Counted from the first letter of the stretch, positions 34,286 through 43,842 are shown. The stretch: DNA of 64,000 bases from JAQBDA01 sp041301185 (GCA_041301185.1 JBFYSV010000347.1:1-64000); one strand, 5' to 3'. Notes: generated by a model not told the origin, from the sequence alone. Numbers and translations: made by a program.

Positions 34286-35177
34286 GAAAACCAAAGAAAT
34301 TCTCAAACAAATCGGCTTGCAGATCTTTTTACTGACTGTGCTCGCCGCGGTGTTGTTCCCCTTCCTGTGGATTTTCTCAATGGCGCTCGACCCGCGCAAT
34401 ATCGACAAGCCACTTGAACTAACGATCTTCCCCCCTGGCGCGTCGCTGGATGCTTTTCGCAGGGTGCTATTAGAACCCTGGGGATTGTTGTGCAAAAACC
34501 CCAGCCTGCCTGAGACGTGCATGACCTTTGGCAAGTTGCTCGTGAACAGCCTGATTGTGTCATTAGGTGTTTCGGTGTTCGCGGTAGTTTTAGGTGCCTC
34601 AGCGGCATACGCCTTTTCCCGCTTCTCGTTTATTGGACGTCAGGCAGGTATGCTTGGATTCATTATTCTTCTGATGTTGCCTGCCAGCGCAACCCTGGCG
34701 CCTCTTTATGTATTACTGAGCCAGATCCGGATTGGAGGTGAAGCCCTGCGCGCCAGTCTGCTGGGATTGTCGATTGCTTATGCGGCAGGCACATTACCTT
34801 TCGCGGTCTGGAATTTGAAAGGCTACTTTGATACCGTGCCAAAGGAATTGGAGGAGGCGGCGCTGATCGACGGCGCGACAGTAACCCAGACCTTCATCCG
34901 TGTGATCATCCCGCTCTCGGTGCCCGCGTTGGCAGTGACGATCCTGTTCAGCTTTATGACAGGCTGGACGGAATTCATCCTGGCTTGGAGCTTCCTGGAA
35001 GATCCAGCCCGGTTCACCCTGGCGATGGCATTGCGCTCAATGGTAGGGCAGTTCTCCACGCCCTGGTCGGATTTCTCTGCCATGTCGATCCTGATGAGCG
35101 TGCCGATCATTCTACTCTTCTTCCTGCTGCAGCGCTATCTGGTCTCTGGTTTGACCGTTGGCGGTGTAAAGGGCTAA
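34278..35177 (+). CDS. ABC sugar transporter permease, MalG-like
   Basis: A 299-residue permease partner of the MalF-like protein. The EAA loop is 'ELEEAALIDGATVTQTFIRV', and other conserved text includes 'SLGVSVFAVVLGASAAYAFSRF' split across a helix and 'MLPASATLAPLYVLLSQIRI'. ATG at 34278 follows GGAGG with 6 bases spacing and overlaps the malF-like stop by 8 bases; a GTG at 34260 is an unlikely start. The amylase gene follows 20 bases downstream. Confidence 0.92.
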   Translation: MPRKTKEILKQIGLQIFLLTVLAAVLFPFLWIFSMALDPRNIDKPLELTIFPPGASLDAFRRVLLEPWGLLCKNPSLPETCMTFGKLLVNSLIVSLGVSVFAVVLGASAAYAFSRFSFIGRQAGMLGFIILLMLPASATLAPLYVLLSQIRIGGEALRASLLGLSIAYAAGTLPFAVWNLKGYFDTVPKELEEAALIDGATVTQTFIRVIIPLSVPALAVTILFSFMTGWTEFILAWSFLEDPARFTLAMALRSMVGQFSTPWSDFSAMSILMSVPIILLFFLLQRYLVSGLTVGGVKG

Positions 35178-35197
35178 TAACCGTTTATCAGTAAAAT

Positions 35198-36877
35198 ATG
35201 CTCAAGCGATTATCCAAGGCGGTGCCTGGGCTTTTGGTTGTCATGTTTGTGTTGTCAGCATGCTCCCAGGCATCGCCTGCTCCCGTGCAAACAGAATCAC
35301 TTAGGCTTTCCCCAACGCCAGGCATAACGCCTCCACAAGAAACCACCCAGGGGTCTGCGCCGACGGAGAGCGTCCAGCCAACCCCGGCAGCTACTCTGAT
35401 CCCATACGAGACCCCGGACTGGTTCGATGGCGATATCCTTTACGAAATCTTCGTGCGGTCGTTTGCCGATTCAGATGGGGACGGCATCGGGGATTTGAAT
35501 GGGATCACAGAACGATTAGATTATCTCCAGACTTTGGGAGTTGACACAGTCTGGTTAATGCCGGTCTACCCCTCTCCCTCAGATCATGGCTATGATGTAA
35601 GCGATTATTTCGCGGTCAATCCACAATACGGCAGCCTCGAAGATCTACAGGCCCTGGTACAGGCTGTTCATGAGCGCGATATGCGCATTATCCTCGATTT
35701 TGTACCTTCTCATCTCTCCAACCAGAATCCGATTTTTCAAGACGCTTTCAAGAATCCAGAATCAAAATATAGCGATTGGTTCGTCTGGACCAATGAAGCG
35801 CATAGTACCTATGCCGGGTTTGCGGATAATGAGGAGATGCCGCGCTTCAATCATTACAATCCCGAAGTGGTGGCTTACCTGGCGGAGGCGGCACGCTACT
35901 GGCTGGATCTGGACGGCGACGGTGATCTGACAGATGGTGTGGATGGTTTCCGGGTAGATAATATCACTTTTCCCCCGCAGGAGTTCCTGGTTGCCTTGCG
36001 CCAGGAGGTCAAATCTGCCAACCCCCAAGCCTTGCTGTTGGGAGAAGCCTGGGTGCATAACCCATCGGATATGAGTCGCTTCTATCCGGACCAATTCGAT
36101 GCTTTGTTTGATTTCCCCTTGTATGAGATCATGCAGGGCAACCAGGACTCGAATGGGGATGGATTACTGGCTGGCAAGAGTTTTCCGGTGCTGATCACCA
36201 GTCTGATGAAAGAGCAAGCCGCACGTTTTCCCGAGGAGGCAATTGCGCTGCGGTTTTTCAGCAATCATGATACCAACCGGATTGCAACTGAGCTAGCCGG
36301 TGATCCGGCTCGGCAGCGCTTAGCAATTGCTCTATTGGCAGCTTATCCAGGCCCGATGTTAGTTTATTATGGTGAAGAAATTGGCATGCCTGGACAAAAA
36401 GGCGGACCTCCAGATTACGATAACTACCGACGTGAGCCAATGGATTGGTACGCTGCCGAGGAAGGTCCTGGGCAGGCGAGTTGGTTCAAACCGGAGGATG
36501 GCTGGAACCAGCCGGGAGATGGTATCTCGGTTGAAGAGCAGGATTCTGACCCGGAATCGCTACTGGGCTACTATCGAAATGCACTGGCGATCCGCCAGCA
36601 AAATGCAGCCCTCCACCAGGGAGATTTTGCTATCTTGCAGCTGGATGCCAGCGGACCGGGAGCTTGGGCTTTCGTTCGCAGCCAAGGCGAGGACAGGGTG
36701 GTTGCTCTATTCAATTTCTCTGACCAGGATTTGGACGTAACCATCCCGGAGTTTCCATTTTCTGCGGGTGGTTTGGTTGATCTGTTATCCGGCACAGAAT
36801 TCCCCCCAGTCGAGATGAGCCAGCCGTACACCTTGAGATTACCAGCTGCATCGGCGGTGTGGCTGTCAGCCAATTGA
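35198..36877 (+). CDS. Secreted GH13 alpha-amylase-family lipoprotein
   Basis: A 559-residue extracellular enzyme attached by a lipid: signal peptide with lipobox 'LSAC' (C22) and a Thr/Pro/Ser linker to about residue 70. The (beta/alpha)8 barrel shows the four GH13 regions, with nucleophile D254 in 'GFRVDNIT', acid/base E283 in 'LLGEAW' and transition-state D358 in 'FFSNHDTNR'. A small beta-domain closes the C-terminus. 'SFADSDGDGIGDLNGI' is the calcium-loop-like segment common in oligo-glucosidase and amylase subfamilies. It probably cuts alpha-glucans at the cell surface for uptake by the adjacent transporter. A short hairpin (36899-36916) follows. Confidence 0.92.
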   Translation: MLKRLSKAVPGLLVVMFVLSACSQASPAPVQTESLRLSPTPGITPPQETTQGSAPTESVQPTPAATLIPYETPDWFDGDILYEIFVRSFADSDGDGIGDLNGITERLDYLQTLGVDTVWLMPVYPSPSDHGYDVSDYFAVNPQYGSLEDLQALVQAVHERDMRIILDFVPSHLSNQNPIFQDAFKNPESKYSDWFVWTNEAHSTYAGFADNEEMPRFNHYNPEVVAYLAEAARYWLDLDGDGDLTDGVDGFRVDNITFPPQEFLVALRQEVKSANPQALLLGEAWVHNPSDMSRFYPDQFDALFDFPLYEIMQGNQDSNGDGLLAGKSFPVLITSLMKEQAARFPEEAIALRFFSNHDTNRIATELAGDPARQRLAIALLAAYPGPMLVYYGEEIGMPGQKGGPPDYDNYRREPMDWYAAEEGPGQASWFKPEDGWNQPGDGISVEEQDSDPESLLGYYRNALAIRQQNAALHQGDFAILQLDASGPGAWAFVRSQGEDRVVALFNFSDQDLDVTIPEFPFSAGGLVDLLSGTEFPPVEMSQPYTLRLPAASAVWLSAN

Positions 36878-36945
36878 CCGCGGTTTTCGATGGCAGATAA
36901 CCTGCCTCGGCAGGTTGGGAATCTTGTTATCAATTTCAAAGCAAT

Positions 36946-38025
36946 ATGAAGAAATCAAAAACTCAAGTATCCAAGGGTTCGCAGCAGTCGCCTCAAATCG
37001 AGGGGCAGCGGGTGACCATCATCTGGAAGGGGAGCAGTCCGCCACAGCTGGTGGGGGATTTTACCGATTGGGAAAGGGGAGGGCGGATTGACCTGGTCAG
37101 AGCTGGTCGAAACGTATGGGTGCACGAAATGGAACTGCCAGACGACGCTTATATGGAATATAGTTTTATCGATGGTGACGAGCGCATCCCTGACCCAATG
37201 AATCCAAACCTGACGCCGGATGGTTTTGGGCACAAGAACAACTATATTTATATGCATGGCGCTGCGCCAACCGATCTGACCAGGCGCGTGCCTGGGGTGG
37301 CTTATGGCACGCTAAAGACTTTCCAGGTAAAAACCTGGAAATTGATCGCAGGGAATTTGCGGCGTGTCCATCTTTACCAGCCGTCCACACCACAGGCTTG
37401 CCCGCTCCTGGTTGTGTGGGATGGGCGCGAATATTTGCGGCGAGCAAGATTACCCTATATCTTGGATAACCTGGTCCATCAGAAACGCATTCGCCCCGTA
37501 GCGTTGGCAATGGTAGAAAACAGCCAGTCGGGACGGATGATGGAATATTCGTGTAGTGATAGCACGCTGGTGTTCTTGCAGCATATCGTATTGCCTCTAG
37601 CACAAGAAGAGTTGAACCTGGTGGATATCTCCAACCAGCCCGGCGCGTACGGTGTATTGGGAGCTTCCATGGGCGGGCTGATGGCGCTATATACAGGTCT
37701 CAGGCTCTCGCATATATTTGGACACGTTCTCAGCCAATCCGGGGGTTTTACCCTTGCCGAAGGTGAAACCGTTGTGTACGAGCTGGTCAGGCGAGGTGAT
37801 CTCAGAGCAATAAAGATCTGGATGAATGTGGGACTCTATGATTTTGTGAGTTTGTTGGCAGCCAACCGGGAGATGTACCCCTTGTTATCCAGCCGGGGAT
37901 ATGATGTAAGCTACCGGGAGTATCATGGCGGGCACAATTATCCCTCCTGGCGGAATGACCTGTGGCGCGGCTTGGAACATCATTTCGGTGAGCGTAATTC
38001 CCCGGAGTCTGATCTACCCACGTAA
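36946..38025 (+). CDS. Esterase D-like alpha/beta hydrolase with N-terminal CBM48-like domain
   Basis: A 359-residue protein without a signal peptide. Residues about 20-105 resemble the E-set/CBM48 glycogen-binding fold ('VTIIWKGSSPPQLVGDFTDW', 'MEYSFIDGDERIPDPMNPN'). From about 125 it is an enterochelin-esterase-like hydrolase: 'LLVVWDGREYLRR', nucleophile S241 in 'LGASMGGLMALY', and a late His in 'YHGGHNYPSWRNDL'. The same domain pair occurs in Fes-type esterases. Here the sugar-locus context suggests removal of an acyl group from an imported glycan or sugar ester, which is inference. It starts 68 bases after the amylase stop. Confidence 0.85.
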   Translation: MKKSKTQVSKGSQQSPQIEGQRVTIIWKGSSPPQLVGDFTDWERGGRIDLVRAGRNVWVHEMELPDDAYMEYSFIDGDERIPDPMNPNLTPDGFGHKNNYIYMHGAAPTDLTRRVPGVAYGTLKTFQVKTWKLIAGNLRRVHLYQPSTPQACPLLVVWDGREYLRRARLPYILDNLVHQKRIRPVALAMVENSQSGRMMEYSCSDSTLVFLQHIVLPLAQEELNLVDISNQPGAYGVLGASMGGLMALYTGLRLSHIFGHVLSQSGGFTLAEGETVVYELVRRGDLRAIKIWMNVGLYDFVSLLAANREMYPLLSSRGYDVSYREYHGGHNYPSWRNDLWRGLEHHFGERNSPESDLPT

Positions 38026-38068
38026 ACAGCGATCTCGCGCTGCAATAACGCGATCGATGTGAGCAAAG

Positions 38069-40222
38069 ATGATGCGGCGCATATTTTTATGGCTGGCGAT
38101 CTTATGTGTGGTTGGGCTTGCCTGGGGGTTAAGGTTGCGCGCATTGGAGCAGCTACCCATCGACTATGATGAAGACGATTACCTTGGGGCGGCGATTCAT
38201 TATGCGCAGGCGCTCCGCGAGCGGGATCTGGCGGAGATTATCAACTATGATTACAACTATGAGCATCCCCCATTAACAAAACTGGCGTACGGGCTGGCGA
38301 TCTTGCCGCTCACACCCGCTTCACCCATCATCGAGAGACCTTCCAGTGCCCCAATTGTTTCTAGCCTGCCCGAGCCGCATTTTCAGACCGCTCGCAAGCT
38401 TTCGATTATCCTTGGCACACTCCAGGTCTTAGTTCTGGCTTTGATCGATCCTCTAGCTGGTCTGTTACTGGCGATCAATACCTGGCAGATCAAGTACACC
38501 AGCCAGATCATGCTGGAGCCGCTCCCTTCACTAACCAGTATTTTGGCTGTGATCTTATATATTAAATCTGGGAGGAGATGGAATGTCTGGCTATTCCTGT
38601 CTACTCTGGCGCTGGGTATCACTGTGGCGGCAAAATTTCCATATGGCATAGTGGGAGTAGCCATTGCTGTCCACTGGTTGATGGAGGAATACCCAGCCCA
38701 GGAGCGCCTCAAGGGTTTGAAACTTATTCGGTGGCTTGCACCTGTGGCGGGATTTGCCATTCTGGCAGCGATCACTTTCTTCGCAACCAACCCGCGTTTG
38801 TGGACTGATCCGCTCAGCCGGCTTGGAGCAGCGATAACCTTCCATGGGGATTACGCTACCAGCGATTATGTCCGCGGGGCAGGCTTGCCTCCCTGGCAGC
38901 CGTTCGTTTGGCTCTTCCAGTCTGTACCCTGGCATCCCGGGGTATTCCTGGTCTCTATGGATGTATTGATCACCCTGATGGCAATCCTCGGGTATAAACA
39001 GATGTGGGAACGCCAGCGAGTATTTGCCCTGTGGCTGGTGATTGCGCTTGGTTTCTTACTGGTTTGGCCAACCAAGTGGCCGCAGTATATTTTGATTCTG
39101 ACCGTCCCCCTTAGCTTGGCATCTGCCTACGGATTTAGGGCATCGATCTGGCAACCTTTAGTAAACTGGATCAAGCGGGATAAACATCATACCCGTGCCC
39201 GCATTGCTGGCTCACCGTTGAAGATCGGCTGGCAGGAACTGCGCAAAGCACTTCCCTGGCTGATCCCTGGGCTGGTTGTCCTGGGATTTATTACGGTCTA
39301 TCCGATGGTGTTCCAGGGAGCGATGGCGCTGACCGATTTCGGATCGTCCGCCATTCGGGATGGCTTGAGTGGTGGGGTGTGGCGAGAAACCTGGAAAGGG
39401 TTTTCCGGACAGGTTGAACCGGTTACAGCGGCTTTTTTCCAGCGCTCGATGTCCAAGGAGGTGCACTACGCTGGGACTACATTGCTCCGGCAGCTTATCG
39501 GCGGGGCAGCCGCTGACTACCTAGTCTTTGGGATACTTTGGACTTTCCTGGCAATAGCGTCCCAGACTGCACTGGGGGTCAGTGTGGCGTTATTGCTAGA
39601 CCGGGCTGGTGTTCTTTTCAAGGGCTGGTGGCGAGCGATTTATATCCTACCCTGGGCGATCCCGGAATTCGTGGGTGGTTTGATGTGGGCACAGATATTT
39701 GACCCGCGGTTTGGCTGGTTCAACCAGGCGGGCAAAACCTGGTACGAGACTGCAGATTATCCAGGAGCAGCTAATTTCATCACCCAATGGCAATCTAATC
39801 CAACCTACGCATTATTGGTTCTGCTGATTACTGCTACCTGGTGCGGGTTTCCCTTTATGATGCTGGCAGCATCAGCGGGTCTGAAACTGATCCCCGTGGA
39901 CTTGCACGATGCGGCTGAGATCGATGGCGCTGGCGGCTGGAAGAAATTCCGCTTTGTCATCTGGCCTTTGTTGGTGCCATTGTTGTTACCAGCAGTCATC
40001 ATTCGGGCTATCTTTTCATTCAACCAGTTTTATCTCTTTCTTGTCTTAGAGCCACCATTCCCCCTGGCCACCTTTTCGGTTACATCATTTTTCTTCTTTG
40101 ACCAGCTTGGACAGTACGGAGCATCGGCTGCCATCAATATCTTCACAATTTTAGTGTTGATTGCGCTGATTTTATGGTTCAACCAATGGAGTAAAGCCGC
40201 TGAAGGGTATACCTATGCGTAA
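38069..40222 (+). CDS. Fusion of a PMT/ArnT-like glycosyltransferase membrane domain with a MalF-like ABC permease
   Basis: A single 717-codon frame joining two membrane proteins. Residues 1 to about 380 resemble GT-C (family 39/ArnT-like) transferases. After the first helix comes an acidic loop, 'IDYDEDDYLGAAIHYAQ', then 'YEHPPLTKLAYGLA', several helices, and a late 'WPTKWPQYILILTVPLSL'. From about 390 to 717 it is a full-length MalF-like permease: 'YILPWAIPEFVGGLMWAQI' and the EAA loop 'DLHDAAEIDGAGGWKKFRFV'. Each half alone has a usual or near-usual length. The end overlaps the next malG-like gene by 8 bases. I know of no described protein with this pairing. Confidence 0.88.
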   Translation: MMRRIFLWLAILCVVGLAWGLRLRALEQLPIDYDEDDYLGAAIHYAQALRERDLAEIINYDYNYEHPPLTKLAYGLAILPLTPASPIIERPSSAPIVSSLPEPHFQTARKLSIILGTLQVLVLALIDPLAGLLLAINTWQIKYTSQIMLEPLPSLTSILAVILYIKSGRRWNVWLFLSTLALGITVAAKFPYGIVGVAIAVHWLMEEYPAQERLKGLKLIRWLAPVAGFAILAAITFFATNPRLWTDPLSRLGAAITFHGDYATSDYVRGAGLPPWQPFVWLFQSVPWHPGVFLVSMDVLITLMAILGYKQMWERQRVFALWLVIALGFLLVWPTKWPQYILILTVPLSLASAYGFRASIWQPLVNWIKRDKHHTRARIAGSPLKIGWQELRKALPWLIPGLVVLGFITVYPMVFQGAMALTDFGSSAIRDGLSGGVWRETWKGFSGQVEPVTAAFFQRSMSKEVHYAGTTLLRQLIGGAAADYLVFGILWTFLAIASQTALGVSVALLLDRAGVLFKGWWRAIYILPWAIPEFVGGLMWAQIFDPRFGWFNQAGKTWYETADYPGAANFITQWQSNPTYALLVLLITATWCGFPFMMLAASAGLKLIPVDLHDAAEIDGAGGWKKFRFVIWPLLVPLLLPAVIIRAIFSFNQFYLFLVLEPPFPLATFSVTSFFFFDQLGQYGASAAINIFTILVLIALILWFNQWSKAAEGYTYA

Positions 40223-41060
40223 GATCTTGTGGTGGCAGCAAATGGTCTACCAGTTGCTCTTGCTGGCAGTAGGGCTGTTTGCCTTGTTACCTGTGTGGGG
40301 AATGCTGCGGATTGCTTTAGATGGAGCGATCAAGGGGGCGCCAACCGAATTCCGGCTATGGCCAGAAGAATTCACCCTGGCTGTGTTCCAGCATGTATGG
40401 GAAAATCCCTCGCAAACCCTTTCGATCCCCGGTTTGCTGAAAAACAGCATGATTGTCGCGGGCGGTGCAGCCATCTTTTCGGTCGTCTTCGGGGCAAGCA
40501 TGGCTTATGCCTTTGCGCGTTTTCGTTTCCCTGGTCGGAAAACGGGGTTGTTTGCCCTTCTGGTTGGAGCGATGCTGCCGCCGGTTGCATTAATGACTCC
40601 GTTGTATGTTTTACTTTCTGCACTTGGGTTACGAACTTCATTGTTGGGGCTGATGATTGTATATGCCGCTTTCTCGATGGTTTTCTGCATCTGGAGTATG
40701 CGGGCATCGTTTCAAGCGGTGCCGCTCGAGCTGGAAGAGGCATCCTATCTGGACGGCGCTACGCATTGGGTGACTTTCTTGAAAGTATCCTTGCCCCTGG
40801 CTTTACCGTCGATCGCGGTTGCGGCTCTGCTGGCGTTTTTATTGGGTTACACTGAATTTGCAATTGGTTGGTTGTTTGTGGAAAGCAGCGATAATGTTAC
40901 AATGGCTATGGCTGTGTCTGGGATGATGCGCCAGTCTGGTGCAGAATGGGGTAACCTATCTGCGCTTGCATTGTTGATGAGCATCCCAGTGGTGATCATT
41001 TTTATGATTTTATACCGATATTTGATGCGAGGCATGCTGGCAGGCCGGCTGGAAGATTGA
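40215..41060 (+). CDS. ABC sugar transporter permease, MalG-like (second set)
   Basis: A 281-residue permease with the EAA loop 'ELEEASYLDGATHWVTFLKV' and the family text 'GASMAYAFARFRFPGRK' and 'MLPPVALMTPLYVLLSALGL'. It is a paralogue of the MalG-like protein at 34278 and would pair with the permease half of the upstream fusion. The 8-base overlap repeats the malF/malG arrangement of the first set. No ATPase is present here either. Confidence 0.92.
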   Translation: MRKILWWQQMVYQLLLLAVGLFALLPVWGMLRIALDGAIKGAPTEFRLWPEEFTLAVFQHVWENPSQTLSIPGLLKNSMIVAGGAAIFSVVFGASMAYAFARFRFPGRKTGLFALLVGAMLPPVALMTPLYVLLSALGLRTSLLGLMIVYAAFSMVFCIWSMRASFQAVPLELEEASYLDGATHWVTFLKVSLPLALPSIAVAALLAFLLGYTEFAIGWLFVESSDNVTMAMAVSGMMRQSGAEWGNLSALALLMSIPVVIIFMILYRYLMRGMLAGRLED

Positions 41061-41100
41061 CAGCCCGATCGCATGCTTGGCGAGAGAGAAATTACCCGGC

Positions 41101-42429
41101 ATGGATAAACCGCAATTCCACCACCAACTCAATGCCAGCGTTTTGGTTATGCTCAGCCTGGTATTGACTGCTTGTAGTATTTGGAATAGCCCAACTCCAA
41201 CGCCATTACCCACGCCATCGCCAACCCTTCGTGCGGCAGCCACCGCGATCCCTACCCCAACCGAAACCGTGGTAAGCGGCACGGTTAGCATCTGGCACGC
41301 CCTAGATGAGCAACAATTCCCCTGGTTGTTGAAAGCGATTGCAGAGTTCCAATCCCAATATCCCAATGTACAGTTTGATGTCTCGTTTATCCCTGCACTT
41401 GACCTGAAAACGAGTTTTGAGGTCGCCAGTTCGGAGGGCAGACAGCCGATGATCCTGATCGGACCGGGTAGTTGGGGACCAGAATTCTTCGATCGCGGCT
41501 GGTTGGCAGATCTTTCCGGGTTAGCATCCGCTGAGTTGACCGGCAACCTGAACCCGGCTGCACTTGGGGCAGCCCAATACGACGGGGCGCTGATCGGATT
41601 GCCGCTTCATATCCAGGGTGTGGTCCTGTATCGCAATTCAAGCATCATTATTGAGCAAGCCAATACTTTGGAAAAAATGCTTTCCATGGCGCGGCAGGCA
41701 AATCGGGATGATGTGCGCGGGGCATATTTGGAGCGCAGCTTTTTTTACTCTGGCGGGCACCTGTCTGGCTTGGGTGGCAGGCTGATGGATGAGGATGGAT
41801 ATCCGGCATTCAACGATGAGTTTGGTCTGGAGTGGATCGGACTCTTAAGAGAGTTCGAGCTGATGGGACCGACCGAATTCTTTGGCGATAATGATTTACA
41901 GGCTTTCACAGAAAACCATGCTGGATATATTATTGAAAGCACCCGCATTCGCAGCTCCCTGAGAGACGCGCTTGGCACGATGAATATTGCCATTGATCCC
42001 TGGCCGATCATGGATCAGGGTATCCTGTCCGGTTATGTTGAGTCTGAGAACATCTACCTGACTCCAGGGGCACTGGACCAGCTCGCAATGCCTGCCTGGA
42101 GATTTGTGGAATCTTTATTTTCAGCGGAGATTGTGACGGAGCTGGCAGCTGCCGGGATGATCCCCTCGATCCGTGCATCGGTTGCCCTTGCGCCGGGAAG
42201 TGGAATTTCAATCAATGATGACCTGACCAAGGAGGCGATGATTGCACTTGAGGATGGCACCACGTATCCGGTGGTGCCAGAAATGGTTTATTATCCGCCA
42301 CAAATGAACATCGCCTTGCAATCGATATTTTTTGATAATGCCGAACCCGCCGAAGCCTTGCAAGCTGCGGCAGACGCAATCAGCGGGTCGATAATCTCGA
42401 TCGAAAGCACACCAACTTCTCTACCTTGA
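41101..42429 (+). CDS. Solute-binding lipoprotein of the second sugar transporter
   Basis: A 442-residue single-domain family-1 binding protein, paralogous to both halves of the 30699 protein. Shared text includes 'GALIGLPLHIQGVVLYRNSS', 'YLERSFFYSGGHLSGLGG' and 'GTTYPVVPEM'. The signal peptide ends in 'LTAC', then a Thr/Pro linker. ATG at 41101 gives a normal lipoprotein signal; a TTG at 41077 would put charged residues in front of it. Many positions differ in the sugar cleft region ('IAIDPWPIMDQGILSGYVESEN' spans it), so substrate choice may differ from the first set. Confidence 0.9.
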   Translation: MDKPQFHHQLNASVLVMLSLVLTACSIWNSPTPTPLPTPSPTLRAAATAIPTPTETVVSGTVSIWHALDEQQFPWLLKAIAEFQSQYPNVQFDVSFIPALDLKTSFEVASSEGRQPMILIGPGSWGPEFFDRGWLADLSGLASAELTGNLNPAALGAAQYDGALIGLPLHIQGVVLYRNSSIIIEQANTLEKMLSMARQANRDDVRGAYLERSFFYSGGHLSGLGGRLMDEDGYPAFNDEFGLEWIGLLREFELMGPTEFFGDNDLQAFTENHAGYIIESTRIRSSLRDALGTMNIAIDPWPIMDQGILSGYVESENIYLTPGALDQLAMPAWRFVESLFSAEIVTELAAAGMIPSIRASVALAPGSGISINDDLTKEAMIALEDGTTYPVVPEMVYYPPQMNIALQSIFFDNAEPAEALQAAADAISGSIISIESTPTSLP

Positions 42430-42444
42430 AACATTGGGGTATGT

Positions 42445-43842
42445 ATGACTGTACCGTATTGGGTGAAAGACGCAATTTTCTACCAGATTTTTCCGGATCG
42501 TTTTGAAAATGGGGATCATAGCAATGATCCAGCCAATGTCCAACCCTGGGATGCCCCTCCATCCGGCGGGCACTTCCAGGGAGGCGATTTGCGCGGCATC
42601 ATCAAGCGGCTGGATTACCTGCTCGAGCTGGGGATCAATGCGATCTACCTGAATCCCATTTTCCAGGCGACCTCGAATCATCGCTATAACACCAGCGATT
42701 ATTTCAAAATCGATCCCAAGCTGGGTGATCTCAATGATTTCCATGCCCTGTTGGATGTAGCCCATCGAAATGGGATTCGCGTAATCTTAGATGGTGTTTT
42801 TAACCATTGCGGGCGTGGTTTTTTTGCCTTTGTGGACCTGCTCGAAAACCAGGTAAACTCTCCGTATTGCAACTGGTTCCACCCACTTTCATACCCGGTC
42901 GATGCCTACTCGCCTGGAGATGCAAAGGATTATCTCGCCTGGTGGGGGATCAAGAGCTTGCCGAAATTCAATACGAATGAACCTGCAGTGAGGCGCTATC
43001 TCCTGGATATTGCTCGTTATTGGATAGAGCAGGGCGCAGATGGTTGGCGGCTAGATGTTCCCAACGAGATCGATGATGACACTTTTTGGGCAGAATTCCG
43101 GCATGAGGTTAAGTCTGTCAACCAGGATGCCTACCTGGTTGGCGAGATCTGGACGGCGGATCAGCGCTGGGTGGGAGATGGGCATTTCGATGGATTGATG
43201 AACTATCCTTTTCGGGATTGCATGTTGCATGTGCTGCAATCCCACCATTACGATACCTCTGCCTGTACTGCCAGGCTGGAGTCGTTGCTGCAATTATATC
43301 CCCGTGAGAATACTTATGCCATGTACGTGCCGCTTGGTTCACATGATACGGAAAGGATCATGACCAAGCTGGAGGGGAGCCTGGAGATGGTTAAGTTAGC
43401 GTTCCTATTCCAGTTTGCTTTCCCCGGAGCACCGGCGGTGTACTATGGCGACGAGATTGGATTGCATGGTGGGAAAGACCCGGAATGCAGGGGGACATTT
43501 CCATGGGATGAAGGCAGGTGGAATCAAGAAATGCTTAGCTGGGTAAAACGCCTGATTTCTCTTCGGAAACGACATGCAGTGCTCCGGCGCGGCAATTTCA
43601 CTCATGTTTTAAGCGACGACCGCCGGCGAGCTTATGCCTTTTCGCGCCAGCTTGGCGATGAAAGTGTTCTCGTTGTCATCAACGCCAGCCCAACCAAGCG
43701 TAATCTTCGACTGCCGGTAAGTGGATTGAATTACATGGAAGGGCAAGTCTTGCGAGATTTGCTGGGCAAGAGCGAATACCTGGTAAGCGGAGGAAATGTC
43801 TCGATCAGTCTGCCGCCCAGGAGCGGAATCTGGCTGGTTTGA
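42445..43842 (+). CDS. Cytoplasmic GH13 enzyme (neopullulanase/cyclomaltodextrinase-like)
   Basis: A 465-residue GH13 enzyme without a signal peptide. It begins 'PYWVKDAIFYQIFPDRFENG', typical of the neopullulanase/cyclomaltodextrinase/maltogenic amylase group but without their N-terminal domain. The catalytic triad is D204 ('GWRLDVPNE'), E234 ('LVGEIW') and D301 ('GSHDTER'). It would cut imported maltodextrins or cyclodextrins inside the cell and complements the secreted amylase at 35198. It ends the sugar locus; a weak hairpin (43886-43901) follows. Confidence 0.9.
   Translation: MTVPYWVKDAIFYQIFPDRFENGDHSNDPANVQPWDAPPSGGHFQGGDLRGIIKRLDYLLELGINAIYLNPIFQATSNHRYNTSDYFKIDPKLGDLNDFHALLDVAHRNGIRVILDGVFNHCGRGFFAFVDLLENQVNSPYCNWFHPLSYPVDAYSPGDAKDYLAWWGIKSLPKFNTNEPAVRRYLLDIARYWIEQGADGWRLDVPNEIDDDTFWAEFRHEVKSVNQDAYLVGEIWTADQRWVGDGHFDGLMNYPFRDCMLHVLQSHHYDTSACTARLESLLQLYPRENTYAMYVPLGSHDTERIMTKLEGSLEMVKLAFLFQFAFPGAPAVYYGDEIGLHGGKDPECRGTFPWDEGRWNQEMLSWVKRLISLRKRHAVLRRGNFTHVLSDDRRRAYAFSRQLGDESVLVVINASPTKRNLRLPVSGLNYMEGQVLRDLLGKSEYLVSGGNVSISLPPRSGIWLV

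Noticed and set aside
36899..36916. Hairpin AACCTGCC/GGCAGGTT after the secreted amylase as a terminator
   Set aside because: The stem is short with a 2-base loop and no T-run follows, and the next gene is close on the same strand.
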